From NCBI RefSeq assembly GCF_903944925.1, contig NZ_CAJATU010000042.1, positions 248,001 to 312,000 on the forward strand: 64,000 bases of DNA, read 5' to 3'. This document shows positions 46,757 to 54,928 of the stretch, in pieces. The stretch's first letter is position 1. Every line of letters begins with the position of its first letter. Source of the stretch: an uncultured Rhodopila sp. GTDB lineage: Bacteria > Pseudomonadota > Alphaproteobacteria > Acetobacterales > Acetobacteraceae. A program made the translations under genes and the position numbers. Under the pieces are notes generated by a model. That model made no database searches. It had not been told where the DNA came from and saw only the letters and a list, made by a program, of their open reading frames with translations.

Positions 46757-48091
46757 ATGTCCTTATTTGGTGCGATCAATACCGCGATCAGCGGTCTCGG
46801 CGCGCAATCCACCGCGTTCGGCAATATCAGCGAGGACGTCGCCAACAGCCAGACCGTCGGCTTCAAGCGCGTCGACACCAGCTTCGTCAATTACCTCACC
46901 ACCAGCACGCCGACGCAGAACGAACCCGGGTCGGTTGTCGCCACGCCGGACTACGTCAACAATGTCCAGGGCACCATTACGCAGACCGACAATCCCCTCG
47001 GCATGGCCATCGCCGGGCAGGGCTTCTTCGCGGTTTCCAAAGCCACGAGCAACGTGAACAACGTTCCGACGTTCAGCCCGCAGCAATACTATACGCGGGC
47101 CGGCGACTTCTCGATGAACGCTGCCGGCTACCTGGTCAACAGCGCCGGGCTTTACCTGAACGGGTGGTCGGTCAATCCGGCGACCAACGCCGTCAACCAG
47201 AACGCGCTGGCGCCGATCCAGGTCAGCCAATCCACCTATAACCCGGTGGCGACATCCTCGGTTAACCTGGCGGCGAATTTGCCCGCCACCCCTGCAACGG
47301 GCACGGCCACCACCAATTCGCCGCTGTCCTCGGACATCACCATCTACGACTCGCTCGGCACAGCCCATACTGTCACGTTGAACTGGACGCAGACCGCGAC
47401 GAATGACTGGACGGTGCAGGTCAGCGTCCCTGACAACACCACCGGCACGACCGATCTCGGTTCGGCCGACGTCAAGTTTGGCGCGGCCAGTGGCAACGCC
47501 GTAGCGGACGGCACGATCGGATCGGTTACGAAATCGGCAACCAATCCCGGCACCGTGACCACCAGCACCTACAGTGCGGGGGGGGCATCGAGTCTCAGCT
47601 TCACCGCCAATTTCGGCACGGGCAGCCAGACGATCCAGGTCAATCTCGGCAACTACGGCGGCACCAATGGCGTCACTCAGTACGCAGGCAGCAGCTACAG
47701 CCTCCTCGGCCTGACCCAGAACGGCGTTCCTCCCGGCAGTTACTCCGGCGTCACCATGCAGTCCAACGGCGATGTCGTCGTCAACTACAACAACGGCCAA
47801 AGCCGAACGATCGCGCAAATCCCGCTCGTCACATTCAACGCCCCGGATGCGCTGCAAAGCCAGAACGGACAATCCTTCACCGCCACCACCGCGAGCGGCA
47901 CGCCGCTGGCCGAAACAGCCGGCACCAGCGGCGCGGGCAATATCGTCACCGGGTCGGTTGAGGGATCCAATGTCGATATCGCCACCGAATTCTCCAACCT
48001 GATCGTCGCGCAGCAGGCCTACTCGTCGAACGCCAAGGTGGTCACCACCGCCAACCAGATGCTGCAAGCGACGCTCCAAATGGTGGCATGA
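46757..48091 (+). CDS. flgE: Flagellar hook protein FlgE
   Basis: The 444-residue protein builds the hook. The N-terminal rod/hook motif is LFGAINTAISGLGAQSTAFG, with NISEDVANSQTVGFKR next. The central D1/D2 region includes ITIYDSLGTAHTVTLNW. The C-terminal FlgE/FlgK motif is SNVDIATEFSNLIVAQQAYS with SNAKVVTTANQMLQATL. It has a strong ribosome site and starts the flgE-flgK-flgL operon 4 bases before flgK. Confidence 0.95.
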   Translation: MSLFGAINTAISGLGAQSTAFGNISEDVANSQTVGFKRVDTSFVNYLTTSTPTQNEPGSVVATPDYVNNVQGTITQTDNPLGMAIAGQGFFAVSKATSNVNNVPTFSPQQYYTRAGDFSMNAAGYLVNSAGLYLNGWSVNPATNAVNQNALAPIQVSQSTYNPVATSSVNLAANLPATPATGTATTNSPLSSDITIYDSLGTAHTVTLNWTQTATNDWTVQVSVPDNTTGTTDLGSADVKFGAASGNAVADGTIGSVTKSATNPGTVTTSTYSAGGASSLSFTANFGTGSQTIQVNLGNYGGTNGVTQYAGSSYSLLGLTQNGVPPGSYSGVTMQSNGDVVVNYNNGQSRTIAQIPLVTFNAPDALQSQNGQSFTATTASGTPLAETAGTSGAGNIVTGSVEGSNVDIATEFSNLIVAQQAYSSNAKVVTTANQMLQATLQMVA

Positions 48092-48095
48092 CCGC

Positions 48096-49640
48096 ATGAG
48101 CCTCGATTCGGCGCTGTCCATCGCCAGAGGGGGGCTGGCGAACATCAACGCACAGTTCGCGCTGATCTCCCAGAACGTCGCGAATGCCGCCACGCCGTCC
48201 TATGCCGTCGAGGTCAGCACCCAGACCGCGCTGACCTCGGACGGAATCGGGCTGGGCGTGCGGACCGGGCCGGCGACGTTGCAGATCGACCAGACGCTGC
48301 AAGCCTCGATGCAGCAGCAGAACGCGACGGTGACCGGCCTGCAGACAACGCAAACGGCATTGCAGGCGATCGACAGCGTGCTGGGCACGCCGGGGTCGGG
48401 AAGCGACATCGGCAGCCTGCTTGGCAACCTGAAGAACAGCTTCTCCACCTTGCTGAATGACCCGGGCAGCCAGACGCAGCAAAGCGCCGTGGTGTCCTCG
48501 GCGACCACGCTCGCGAACGGCATCAACAGCCTGAGTGCGGCCTACACGGCGCAGCGCCAGGCGGCGCAAGCCGATCTGGGTTCGGCGGTCAACACGCTGA
48601 ACAACACGCTGGCGACCATCGGCCAGCTCAACAGCCAGATCGTGACCATGCAGCAGGCCGGGCAGAGCACCGCGGACCTGCAAAACCAGCGCAACGCATC
48701 CGTCGCCACGTTGTCGAAACTGATCAACGTGCAGACCGTGCAGCAGCCCGACGGCAGCATCGACCTGTATACGACCACCGGTCTGAGCCTGCCGGCGCAA
48801 GGCGGAAGCACCACAGGCACAGGCGGACCGTTCTCCATCGCCGGGGGCAGCGCACAACCCGGCGCCTACTACCCGGGCGGCGGCCTGCCCGGCATCACCC
48901 TGAACGGATCCGACGTCACCAGCCAGATGCAAGGCGGACAGATCGGCGCCGATATCACGCTGCGGGACACCACGCTGCCGACGGACCAGGCGGAGCTGGA
49001 CGAGTTCTCCTACGGCCTTTCCAGTCAGTTCTCCGCCCAGGGCCTGACCCTGTTCACCGATGCGATCGGCAACGTGCCAACCGGCGGCGGTACCCCGGCG
49101 CAAAACGGCTATGTCGGCTTTGCCGCGACGATCCAGGTCAACCCGGCGGTGACCACCACCCCGAGCCTGGTGCGCGACGGCACCAACACCATCGCCGGCA
49201 GCGCTGGCGGAGCCTCCGCCTTCACCCCGAATAATCCCCTGACCGGCCCGGCCGGCTTTTCCACGCTGATCAACCGGGTGCTGAACTATACCTTCGGCAC
49301 GCAGGTCCAGGCCGGAGTCAACCAACCGGCGCTGAAGACCAATGGCCTTGGCGCGACCGGCACCTTGTCGGCGCCCTTCAGTTCGCCGCAATCGCTCTCG
49401 GACTACGCCACGGACCTGGTTTCCTCACAGGCGCAGACCAGCGCGACCACCACCGGCAATCTGACCACCGAGCAGGCGATGCAGACCAGCCTCGCCGCCA
49501 AGATATCCTCCGTCAGCGGGGTGAACATGGACACCGAGATGTCGCAGATGATCGGGCTGCAGAACGCCTACGGCGCGAATGCCCGGGTGATCGCCGCCGT
49601 CCAGTCGATGTTCCAGCAACTGTTGCAGGCTGTCCAATGA
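48096..49640 (+). CDS. flgK: Flagellar hook-associated protein FlgK
   Basis: The 514-residue first hook-filament junction protein begins LDSALSIARGGLANINAQFA with LISQNVANAATPSYA, the flagellar rod/hook N-terminal motif. It contains GNLKNSFSTLLNDPGSQTQQ and ends NMDTEMSQMIGLQNAYGANA, RVIAAVQSMFQQLL. It is co-transcribed with flgE and overlaps flgL by 4 bases (ATGA), as in most alphaproteobacteria. Confidence 0.94.
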   Translation: MSLDSALSIARGGLANINAQFALISQNVANAATPSYAVEVSTQTALTSDGIGLGVRTGPATLQIDQTLQASMQQQNATVTGLQTTQTALQAIDSVLGTPGSGSDIGSLLGNLKNSFSTLLNDPGSQTQQSAVVSSATTLANGINSLSAAYTAQRQAAQADLGSAVNTLNNTLATIGQLNSQIVTMQQAGQSTADLQNQRNASVATLSKLINVQTVQQPDGSIDLYTTTGLSLPAQGGSTTGTGGPFSIAGGSAQPGAYYPGGGLPGITLNGSDVTSQMQGGQIGADITLRDTTLPTDQAELDEFSYGLSSQFSAQGLTLFTDAIGNVPTGGGTPAQNGYVGFAATIQVNPAVTTTPSLVRDGTNTIAGSAGGASAFTPNNPLTGPAGFSTLINRVLNYTFGTQVQAGVNQPALKTNGLGATGTLSAPFSSPQSLSDYATDLVSSQAQTSATTTGNLTTEQAMQTSLAAKISSVSGVNMDTEMSQMIGLQNAYGANARVIAAVQSMFQQLLQAVQ

Positions 49641-50722
49641 GCGGCAGCATCGGCGGCATCGGAACCGGATATGGCTTCCTGGATACGCTGATCGCCAACG
49701 CCAACACCTTGCACCAGCAACTGAACACCCTGACCGAGCAGGCCAGCTCCGGCAAGGTCTCCCAGACCTATGCCGGCCTGGGCAGCGGTGCCGCCGTCTC
49801 GCTCAACCTGAACCCGCAAATGACCGCGCTGAAAACCTGGCAGAACAACATCAGCCAGGCGACCGGCACGATGCAGGTCACGCAGACGGCGATGACGCAG
49901 TTGCAGCAGATCGCCGCCACCTTCGCAGCCGACATGCCGACACTGACCAGCGGCACCGCGCAACAGGTGAACAGCATCGCCTCACAGGCGCGGACAGCGT
50001 TGCAGCAGGTGGCCGGCCTGCTGGATACGCAGGACGCCGGGGTCTACGTCTTCGGCGGCCAGGACAGCGCCAATCCACCCGTTCCGGCGCCGGACTCCAT
50101 CCTGACCTCGGGCTTCTATACGCAGATCAACACCGCGGTTTCGGCCCTGTCGGCCAATGGCGCCGCCGCCACCGCCGCTTCGACGCTGGCGATCGCCGGT
50201 TCGAACGCGACCGGAACCTCGCCATTTTCCGCATACATGTCGCAACCAGCCGCCGGCATCGGCCAGCAGGTCGTGCAGACCGGCGACGGAACCACCGTGC
50301 CGATCGGCTTGCTGGCGAGCGCGAATTCGAATGTGCAGTCGTCCGGGACATCGACCACCGGATCCTACATGCGCGACCTGATGCGCGCGCTCGCGACCAT
50401 CGGCTCCCTGACGAGTGCACAAACCGGCGATTCCGGGTTCATCGCCCTGGTGCAGGACACCACGACAAGCCTCAACGGCGCAGTGTCCGCCATGGCAGCG
50501 GACGCCGGGGCGTTGGGCAATACCCAATCGTCGCTGACCGCCACGCAGACCCGGCTATCCGACACCGCTACGGCCCTGACCGGCCAGCTTTCGTCGGTCC
50601 AGGATGCGGACGAGGCGACGACTTTATCGCAGCTCAGCGCGATACAAACGCAATTGCAGGCGTCGTACCGAATGATCACGAGCGAGGGCACGCTTTCACT
50701 CGCAAATTTCTTGCCTGCCTAG
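49637..50722 (+). CDS. flgL: Flagellar hook-associated protein FlgL (flagellin-like)
   Basis: The 361-residue second junction protein has a flagellin-like N-terminus (LIANANTLHQQLNTLTEQAS, SGKVSQTYAGLG) and a C-terminal helix (QLSAIQTQLQASYRMITSEG, TLSLANFLPA). The domain between is short and variable. It overlaps flgK by 4 bases and is followed, after 102 bases, by the flagellin gene. Confidence 0.92.
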   Translation: MSGSIGGIGTGYGFLDTLIANANTLHQQLNTLTEQASSGKVSQTYAGLGSGAAVSLNLNPQMTALKTWQNNISQATGTMQVTQTAMTQLQQIAATFAADMPTLTSGTAQQVNSIASQARTALQQVAGLLDTQDAGVYVFGGQDSANPPVPAPDSILTSGFYTQINTAVSALSANGAAATAASTLAIAGSNATGTSPFSAYMSQPAAGIGQQVVQTGDGTTVPIGLLASANSNVQSSGTSTTGSYMRDLMRALATIGSLTSAQTGDSGFIALVQDTTTSLNGAVSAMAADAGALGNTQSSLTATQTRLSDTATALTGQLSSVQDADEATTLSQLSAIQTQLQASYRMITSEGTLSLANFLPA

Positions 50723-50780
50723 CAAAAAAACTGCGTTTGATTCATAGACTGTTAACTTTCATGCGTCATGATTTCGCCAA

Positions 50781-50795
50781 CCCGCAAAAAGCGGG
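50781..50795 (+). promoter_or_regulatory. Hairpin in the flagellin mRNA leader
   Basis: CCCGC-AAAAA-GCGGG, a 5-bp GC stem with an A5 loop, 29 bases before the flagellin ATG. FlbT, encoded just downstream, is known in Caulobacter to act on the flagellin 5' untranslated region. This is a candidate target. Confidence 0.4.
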
Positions 50796-50824
50796 AAAAC
50801 GTTTCAACCCAAAGGGTAGCAGTC

Positions 50825-51676
50825 ATGACCTTGAACTCAGTGAACACCAACATGGGCGCGATGGTTGCGCTCCAGTCGTTGAACTCGACCGAAGCCCAGC
50901 TTGCCTCGACCCAGAAGCAAATCTCGACCGGCTATCGCGTCGCGGACGCCTCGGATGACGGTGCGGCGTTCGCCATCGCCCAGGGCATCCGCTCGACCGT
51001 CGGCTCCCTGACGACAGCCAATCAGCAGCTTGGCAATGTCCAGGGCCTGCTGTCCACGACATCGTCGGCCTTGAACAACATCAACACCACGATGGCGAGC
51101 ATGCGCAACGTTCTGGTCGATCTGGCGTCCAGCAGCGTGACCGGCAACACGCGGACGGAGTACGAGAACCAGTACAACTCGATGCTGTCCAACGTCCAGA
51201 GTTTCATCCAGGACGCCTCCTACGAAGGCAAGACACTGATCGGCAACATCACCGGCAGCACAGGGACTTTCGGATCCACCGCAGTAACCCGCAACGAATC
51301 CGGAAATCTCTATACGGTTGCAACGATCGGCGGGTCGGCACTGTATGGATCGATCACCTTCGCAAACGCCGTGCTTGGCAGCGCAACCCAGGTCCAGGCC
51401 TTGCTGACGACGACCGGAACTTTCCTCAACATGCAAGCCTCGGTCGGGACGGCGCTGAACACCATCGGTAATTCCGTCAACTACGTAAATAACCAGATCA
51501 CCTACAACAACACCAAGATCGACGCGCTGAACAGCGGGCTGGGCTCCCTGGTCGATGCCAATCTGGCGCAGGAATCGGCTCAGCTTACGGCGCTGCAGAT
51601 CCGGCAGCAGCTTGGCACTCAGGCCCTGTCGCTGGCGAACCAGGCGCCGCAGACCCTGCTCAGCCTGTTCAAGTAA
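50825..51676 (+). CDS. Flagellin
   Basis: The 283-residue filament subunit has conserved N-terminal D0/D1 (LNSVNTNMGAMVALQSLNST, QISTGYRVADASDDGAAFAI) and C-terminal D1/D0 (LVDANLAQESAQLTALQIRQ, LANQAPQTLLSLFK). The exposed middle is short (about 140-190) and serine/threonine-rich (GSTGTFGSTAVTRNES), giving plausible O-glycosylation sites. The ATG at 50825 lies after a leader with a hairpin. It is followed by flbT/flaF and a glycosyltransferase cluster. I give no number to the gene because paralogues may exist. Confidence 0.95.
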   Translation: MTLNSVNTNMGAMVALQSLNSTEAQLASTQKQISTGYRVADASDDGAAFAIAQGIRSTVGSLTTANQQLGNVQGLLSTTSSALNNINTTMASMRNVLVDLASSSVTGNTRTEYENQYNSMLSNVQSFIQDASYEGKTLIGNITGSTGTFGSTAVTRNESGNLYTVATIGGSALYGSITFANAVLGSATQVQALLTTTGTFLNMQASVGTALNTIGNSVNYVNNQITYNNTKIDALNSGLGSLVDANLAQESAQLTALQIRQQLGTQALSLANQAPQTLLSLFK

Positions 51677-51690
51677 TAAAACCGCGGATA

Positions 51691-51716
51691 CGGCGGATTT
51701 CATATGGGGTCCGCCG
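51691..51716 (+). terminator. Hairpin downstream of flagellin
   Basis: CGGCGGA (51691-51697) and TCCGCCG (51710-51716) form a perfect 7-bp stem with a 12-base loop, 14 bases after the flagellin stop. It may end or stabilise the abundant flagellin transcript. No T-run follows. Confidence 0.4.
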
Positions 51717-51745
51717 ATCATCCTGCCCGAAGTCAAGGCCGCGGC

Positions 51746-51761
51746 CATGACCTGTGTCATG
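51746..51761 (+). promoter_or_regulatory. Small palindrome in the flbT leader
   Basis: CATGAC-CTGT-GTCATG, perfect 6-bp arms, 20 bases before the flbT ATG and overlapping the likely ribosome-site region. Possible RNA hairpin or operator. Confidence 0.3.
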
Positions 51762-51781
51762 CGCTCCACCCAAGGGACACC

Positions 51782-52246
51782 ATGTCTAATCTCGTTCTGG
51801 AGCTGCGCCAAGGCGAAGTCATGATCGTCAACGGCGCCCCGATCCGCTTCCGCACAAGATCGCGGATCGAGCTGACCGCCAAGGCGCGGTTTCTGTTCGG
51901 CAAGCAGATCATGCCCCCCGACCAGGCGGACAGCCCGGCGCGGCGAATCTACTTCGCGCTGCAATCCGCCTATATCGGCAGCGAAACCGAGCGCGAGCCG
52001 GGACTTGAATCGGCGCGCTATTTTATTACGGAGTTCCAGGAAGCAACGACCTCCGAGATGGTGCGGATGATTTTGGACCAGGCGCTGGTCGCCGCCGAGG
52101 AGGACGATTGCTACCAGGCGCTGAAGCTGGTGCGGCGCATCATTCAATATGAGGACTCCGTCCTCGGCAAGACCGTGGACGTAACACGACCGCAAGGGAG
52201 ACCGGAGTGCCATGCCGAACACGATACAAGCCATCCAGGCCTATAG
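51782..52246 (+). CDS. flbT: Flagellar biosynthesis repressor FlbT
   Basis: The 154-residue alphaproteobacterial regulator matches FlbT: LVLELRQGEVMIVNGAPIRF, RTRSRIELTAKARFLFG and the RRIYFALQSAYIG block. In Caulobacter it binds the flagellin mRNA leader and promotes its decay until the hook is finished. The ATG at 51782 is the only one giving the conserved N-terminus. Its 3' end overlaps flaF by 35 bases. The last ~20 residues are therefore constrained by flaF. Confidence 0.93.
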   Translation: MSNLVLELRQGEVMIVNGAPIRFRTRSRIELTAKARFLFGKQIMPPDQADSPARRIYFALQSAYIGSETEREPGLESARYFITEFQEATTSEMVRMILDQALVAAEEDDCYQALKLVRRIIQYEDSVLGKTVDVTRPQGRPECHAEHDTSHPGL

Positions 52247-52559
52247 GGCCACCAACCGCTTCCGCTCCCAGCGGGAACAGGAGGCGGATGTTTTCCGCAC
52301 GGTGACCGCCGCGCTGAAAACCGCCCGCAACGGTTCGGCGATCCAGCAGGTCCGCGCCCTGGCCGACAACCGGCGGCTCTGGACCATGGTGGTGGATCTG
52401 ATGGCCGATGAGCGGAACGCCTTGCCCGAGCCGTTGCGCGCGTCGATCGTGTCCGTCGGCATGACCGTGCAGCGGGAGATGGACGGCGATACGCCGGACT
52501 TCGAATTTCTGATTTCGATCAACGAGAACATAACCGCCGGCCTGGCCGGGCAGCCCTGA
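52212..52559 (+). CDS. flaF: Flagellar biosynthesis regulator FlaF
   Basis: The 115-residue helical protein acts as the positive counterpart and secretion chaperone for flagellin in alphaproteobacteria. IQAYRATNRFRSQREQEADV and the later LADNRRLWTMVVDLMADERN and LPEPLRASIVSVG are the family blocks. It begins 35 bases before the end of flbT, and the tight linkage to flbT and flagellin fits a shared control of flagellin levels. Confidence 0.93.
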   Translation: MPNTIQAIQAYRATNRFRSQREQEADVFRTVTAALKTARNGSAIQQVRALADNRRLWTMVVDLMADERNALPEPLRASIVSVGMTVQREMDGDTPDFEFLISINENITAGLAGQP

Positions 52560-52577
52560 CGCGGGGAAGACGCCGCC

Positions 52578-53435
52578 ATGAGCACATCGTTGAGCTACCT
52601 GACCACGCTTTACAGCAGCAGCGCTACGTCCGGTGCCGGCAGCAGCTTGCTCGATACGATCTATGGTATTGGCGGTTCTTCGTCGTCCGCATCCGGTCAG
52701 GACCCGATCCGGGCCCTGCAATCGGCTGAGCAGAACCAGACTCAGGATATCGCCGCGACAGCCGCCGAGCCGCAGGTGAAAGTCGCCATCGCGGCCTTCA
52801 CCAAGGCCGTTCAGTCCGCCACCAGCGTGACGCAGCTTCTCTCCAACCCCGCCGTCATGCACGTCCTGCTCACCGCCAACGGCATGAGCGACCAGATCGG
52901 CTATACTGCTCTTGCAACAAAAGCGCTGACATCGAATCTCAACGATTCGAACTCCCTCGCCAATACGCTGACCGACACGCGGTGGAAGACGCTGGCGCAG
53001 ACTTACAACTTCGCTGTCAACGGATTGTCGTCGATCCAGAACTCCGCTGCGATCGCATCGATCGCCAATGCCTATGCGACAGCGACCTGGCAAAACAATG
53101 AGGATCAGGTGACCCCGGGCCTGTCCAACGCGCTGTCGTTCAAGGCGCAGGCATCGACGATTACCTCCGTGGACCAGATTCTCGGCAACCCGACGATGCG
53201 CACCGTCGTCACCACCGCGCTCGGCATACCGCTGCAAATCGCCTTCCAACCGCTCGAGGCGCAGCAAAAAGCCATCAGCAGCCAGGTGGACATCACCCGG
53301 TTCCAAAGCCCGGCCTTCGTCGAAAGCTTCGTCCAGCGCTACCTTATCGCCAACAGCGGCACCTCGTCGGCGACCGGCAGTTCGACAACCGACCTGACCT
53401 CGCTGGCGGTTTCGGCGCAGGGCATCATCGCCTGA
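52578..53435 (+). CDS. DUF1217 flagellar protein
   Basis: The 285-residue protein has a serine-rich N-terminus and then repeated DUF1217 units (VAIAAFTKAVQSATSVTQLL, NPAVMHVLLTANGMSDQIGY, TDTRWKTLAQTYNF). The family is found almost only in alphaproteobacterial flagellar clusters. It is suspected to be an exported axial or basal-body-associated protein, but its role is not settled. It follows flaF by 18 bases and precedes the modification genes by 35 bases, so all are probably one transcript. Confidence 0.85.
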   Translation: MSTSLSYLTTLYSSSATSGAGSSLLDTIYGIGGSSSSASGQDPIRALQSAEQNQTQDIAATAAEPQVKVAIAAFTKAVQSATSVTQLLSNPAVMHVLLTANGMSDQIGYTALATKALTSNLNDSNSLANTLTDTRWKTLAQTYNFAVNGLSSIQNSAAIASIANAYATATWQNNEDQVTPGLSNALSFKAQASTITSVDQILGNPTMRTVVTTALGIPLQIAFQPLEAQQKAISSQVDITRFQSPAFVESFVQRYLIANSGTSSATGSSTTDLTSLAVSAQGIIA

Positions 53436-53470
53436 CTGTTTCTTCAACGGCTCAAAAGGAGCCCCGTTCC

Positions 53471-54928
53471 ATGGATACCATCGAAGTCACGGCCGACGGC
53501 CAAACGCTTTGCAACCGCGTGGCGCAGCTTCTCGACAGCGGCCGCTTCGGCGCCGCCCGGCCGCTCCTGGCGGCAGCGCGGCGCCTGTCTCCCCCGTCGC
53601 CGGCGCTCACCATACTCGCCGCCCGGCTGGCGGTCAGCGAAGGCGTGCCGGAGCTTGCGACGGCGGAGCTGGAAGCCGGCATCGAAGTCTGGCCGTCGCA
53701 CGCCGGACTGCGCAAGGCCCGCGCCGATGCACTCAGCAAGACCGGCGATATCGAGGGCGCGGCGCGGGATGCGGCCGAAGCCGTGATCTTAGATCCGGGC
53801 GACCCGCAGGCAAAGGCGATCCTGGGCGCAGCGCTGCTGGCGCTTGGCCGGGCGGCGGACGGAGCGGCCTGCCTGTGGGAAGCGGTCGAGGCGGAGCCGG
53901 CGCATATCGTCTACCGCGAAACCCTGGCGAAAGCGCTGAGAGCGGGTGGGGACGCAGATGCCGCGCTCCGAGTCCTCTGCGAAGGCATCGCCCTGTGCCC
54001 CGGCGGCGTCGCCCTGCGCAACGCCGCCATTCTGCTGTGCCTCCACCGCCGTGACTTCACCCGCGCCGATCGGCTGGCGGAACAGGCACGCGCGGCGGGG
54101 ATCGCCGATGCCTGCACGTTCGGGATGAAAGGCCACGCCCTGTCCAGCCTCGGCCGCCATGACGAGGCCGCTTTCGCCTATCAGGAGGCATACAAGCTCG
54201 GCCCGCACGATGCCTATGTGCGGCACCTGGTAACCGCGTCGGGCGCCCTGCCTGACGCGAAGCGCGCCCCGCCGGACTATGTCGGCACTGTCTTCGACGG
54301 CTATGCCGATAGGTTCGAGGCGCATCTGATCTCGCTCCGCTACAGCATCCCGGGGGCTATCCGCACGGTGCTGGTGACGCATCCGAAGGTGGCGCGCGGC
54401 TTGCCCGCCGGCCCGGTGCTGGATCTGGGTTGCGGCACCGGACTCGTTGCATTGGCCACCAGCGACCTGCCGATCGGCCCGTTTACGGGGGTGGATCTGT
54501 CGCGCAAGATGCTGGACCACGCCCGCGCCAAGCAGCTTTACGATGAGCTGCGGGAGGCCGACATCGCCGCGGACCTTGCCGCCGGGACGCAACTCTGGCC
54601 GCTGATCCTGGCCGCGGACGTGCTGTGCTATTTCGGCGCGTTGGACGAACTGTTCAGCGTGGTTCACGCCCGGCTGGCCTCCGGCGGCTGGTTCATCTTC
54701 TCGGTCGAGGAACTGCTGCCGGATTACGACGGCATCGTGCCCGGCAACGGACGCTGGGCACTGCAGCGCATCGGGCGGTACGCCCACGCCTCGGACTATG
54801 TGCACGAATGCGCCATCGCCGCCGGATTCCGTATCCTGCGCGCCGATCGGCCGATAATCCGGCGGGAGGCCGGGGCCGCCGTGCCGGGGATCATGCTGAC
54901 GCTGGAGCGCCCGGGCCATGACGATTGA
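53471..54928 (+). CDS. TPR-repeat class I SAM methyltransferase
   Basis: The 485-residue protein has about 260 residues of tetratricopeptide-type helical repeats (e.g. EGAARDAAEAVILDPGDPQA), then a methyltransferase domain. The SAM-binding LDLGCGTGL starts at about 317 and is followed by GVDLSRKMLDHARAKQLYD. The TPR part probably docks a protein partner. Sitting between flagellar genes and a GT41 glycosyltransferase, which it overlaps by 11 bases, it could methylate a flagellin-linked sugar or flagellin itself. That is contextual inference. Confidence 0.85.
   Translation: MDTIEVTADGQTLCNRVAQLLDSGRFGAARPLLAAARRLSPPSPALTILAARLAVSEGVPELATAELEAGIEVWPSHAGLRKARADALSKTGDIEGAARDAAEAVILDPGDPQAKAILGAALLALGRAADGAACLWEAVEAEPAHIVYRETLAKALRAGGDADAALRVLCEGIALCPGGVALRNAAILLCLHRRDFTRADRLAEQARAAGIADACTFGMKGHALSSLGRHDEAAFAYQEAYKLGPHDAYVRHLVTASGALPDAKRAPPDYVGTVFDGYADRFEAHLISLRYSIPGAIRTVLVTHPKVARGLPAGPVLDLGCGTGLVALATSDLPIGPFTGVDLSRKMLDHARAKQLYDELREADIAADLAAGTQLWPLILAADVLCYFGALDELFSVVHARLASGGWFIFSVEELLPDYDGIVPGNGRWALQRIGRYAHASDYVHECAIAAGFRILRADRPIIRREAGAAVPGIMLTLERPGHDD

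Noticed and set aside
50640-50780. Search for a sigma-54 site before flagellin (GGGCACGCTTTCACTCGC)
   Set aside because: The spacing between GG and the next GC is wrong (12 instead of 10), so no promoter was called.
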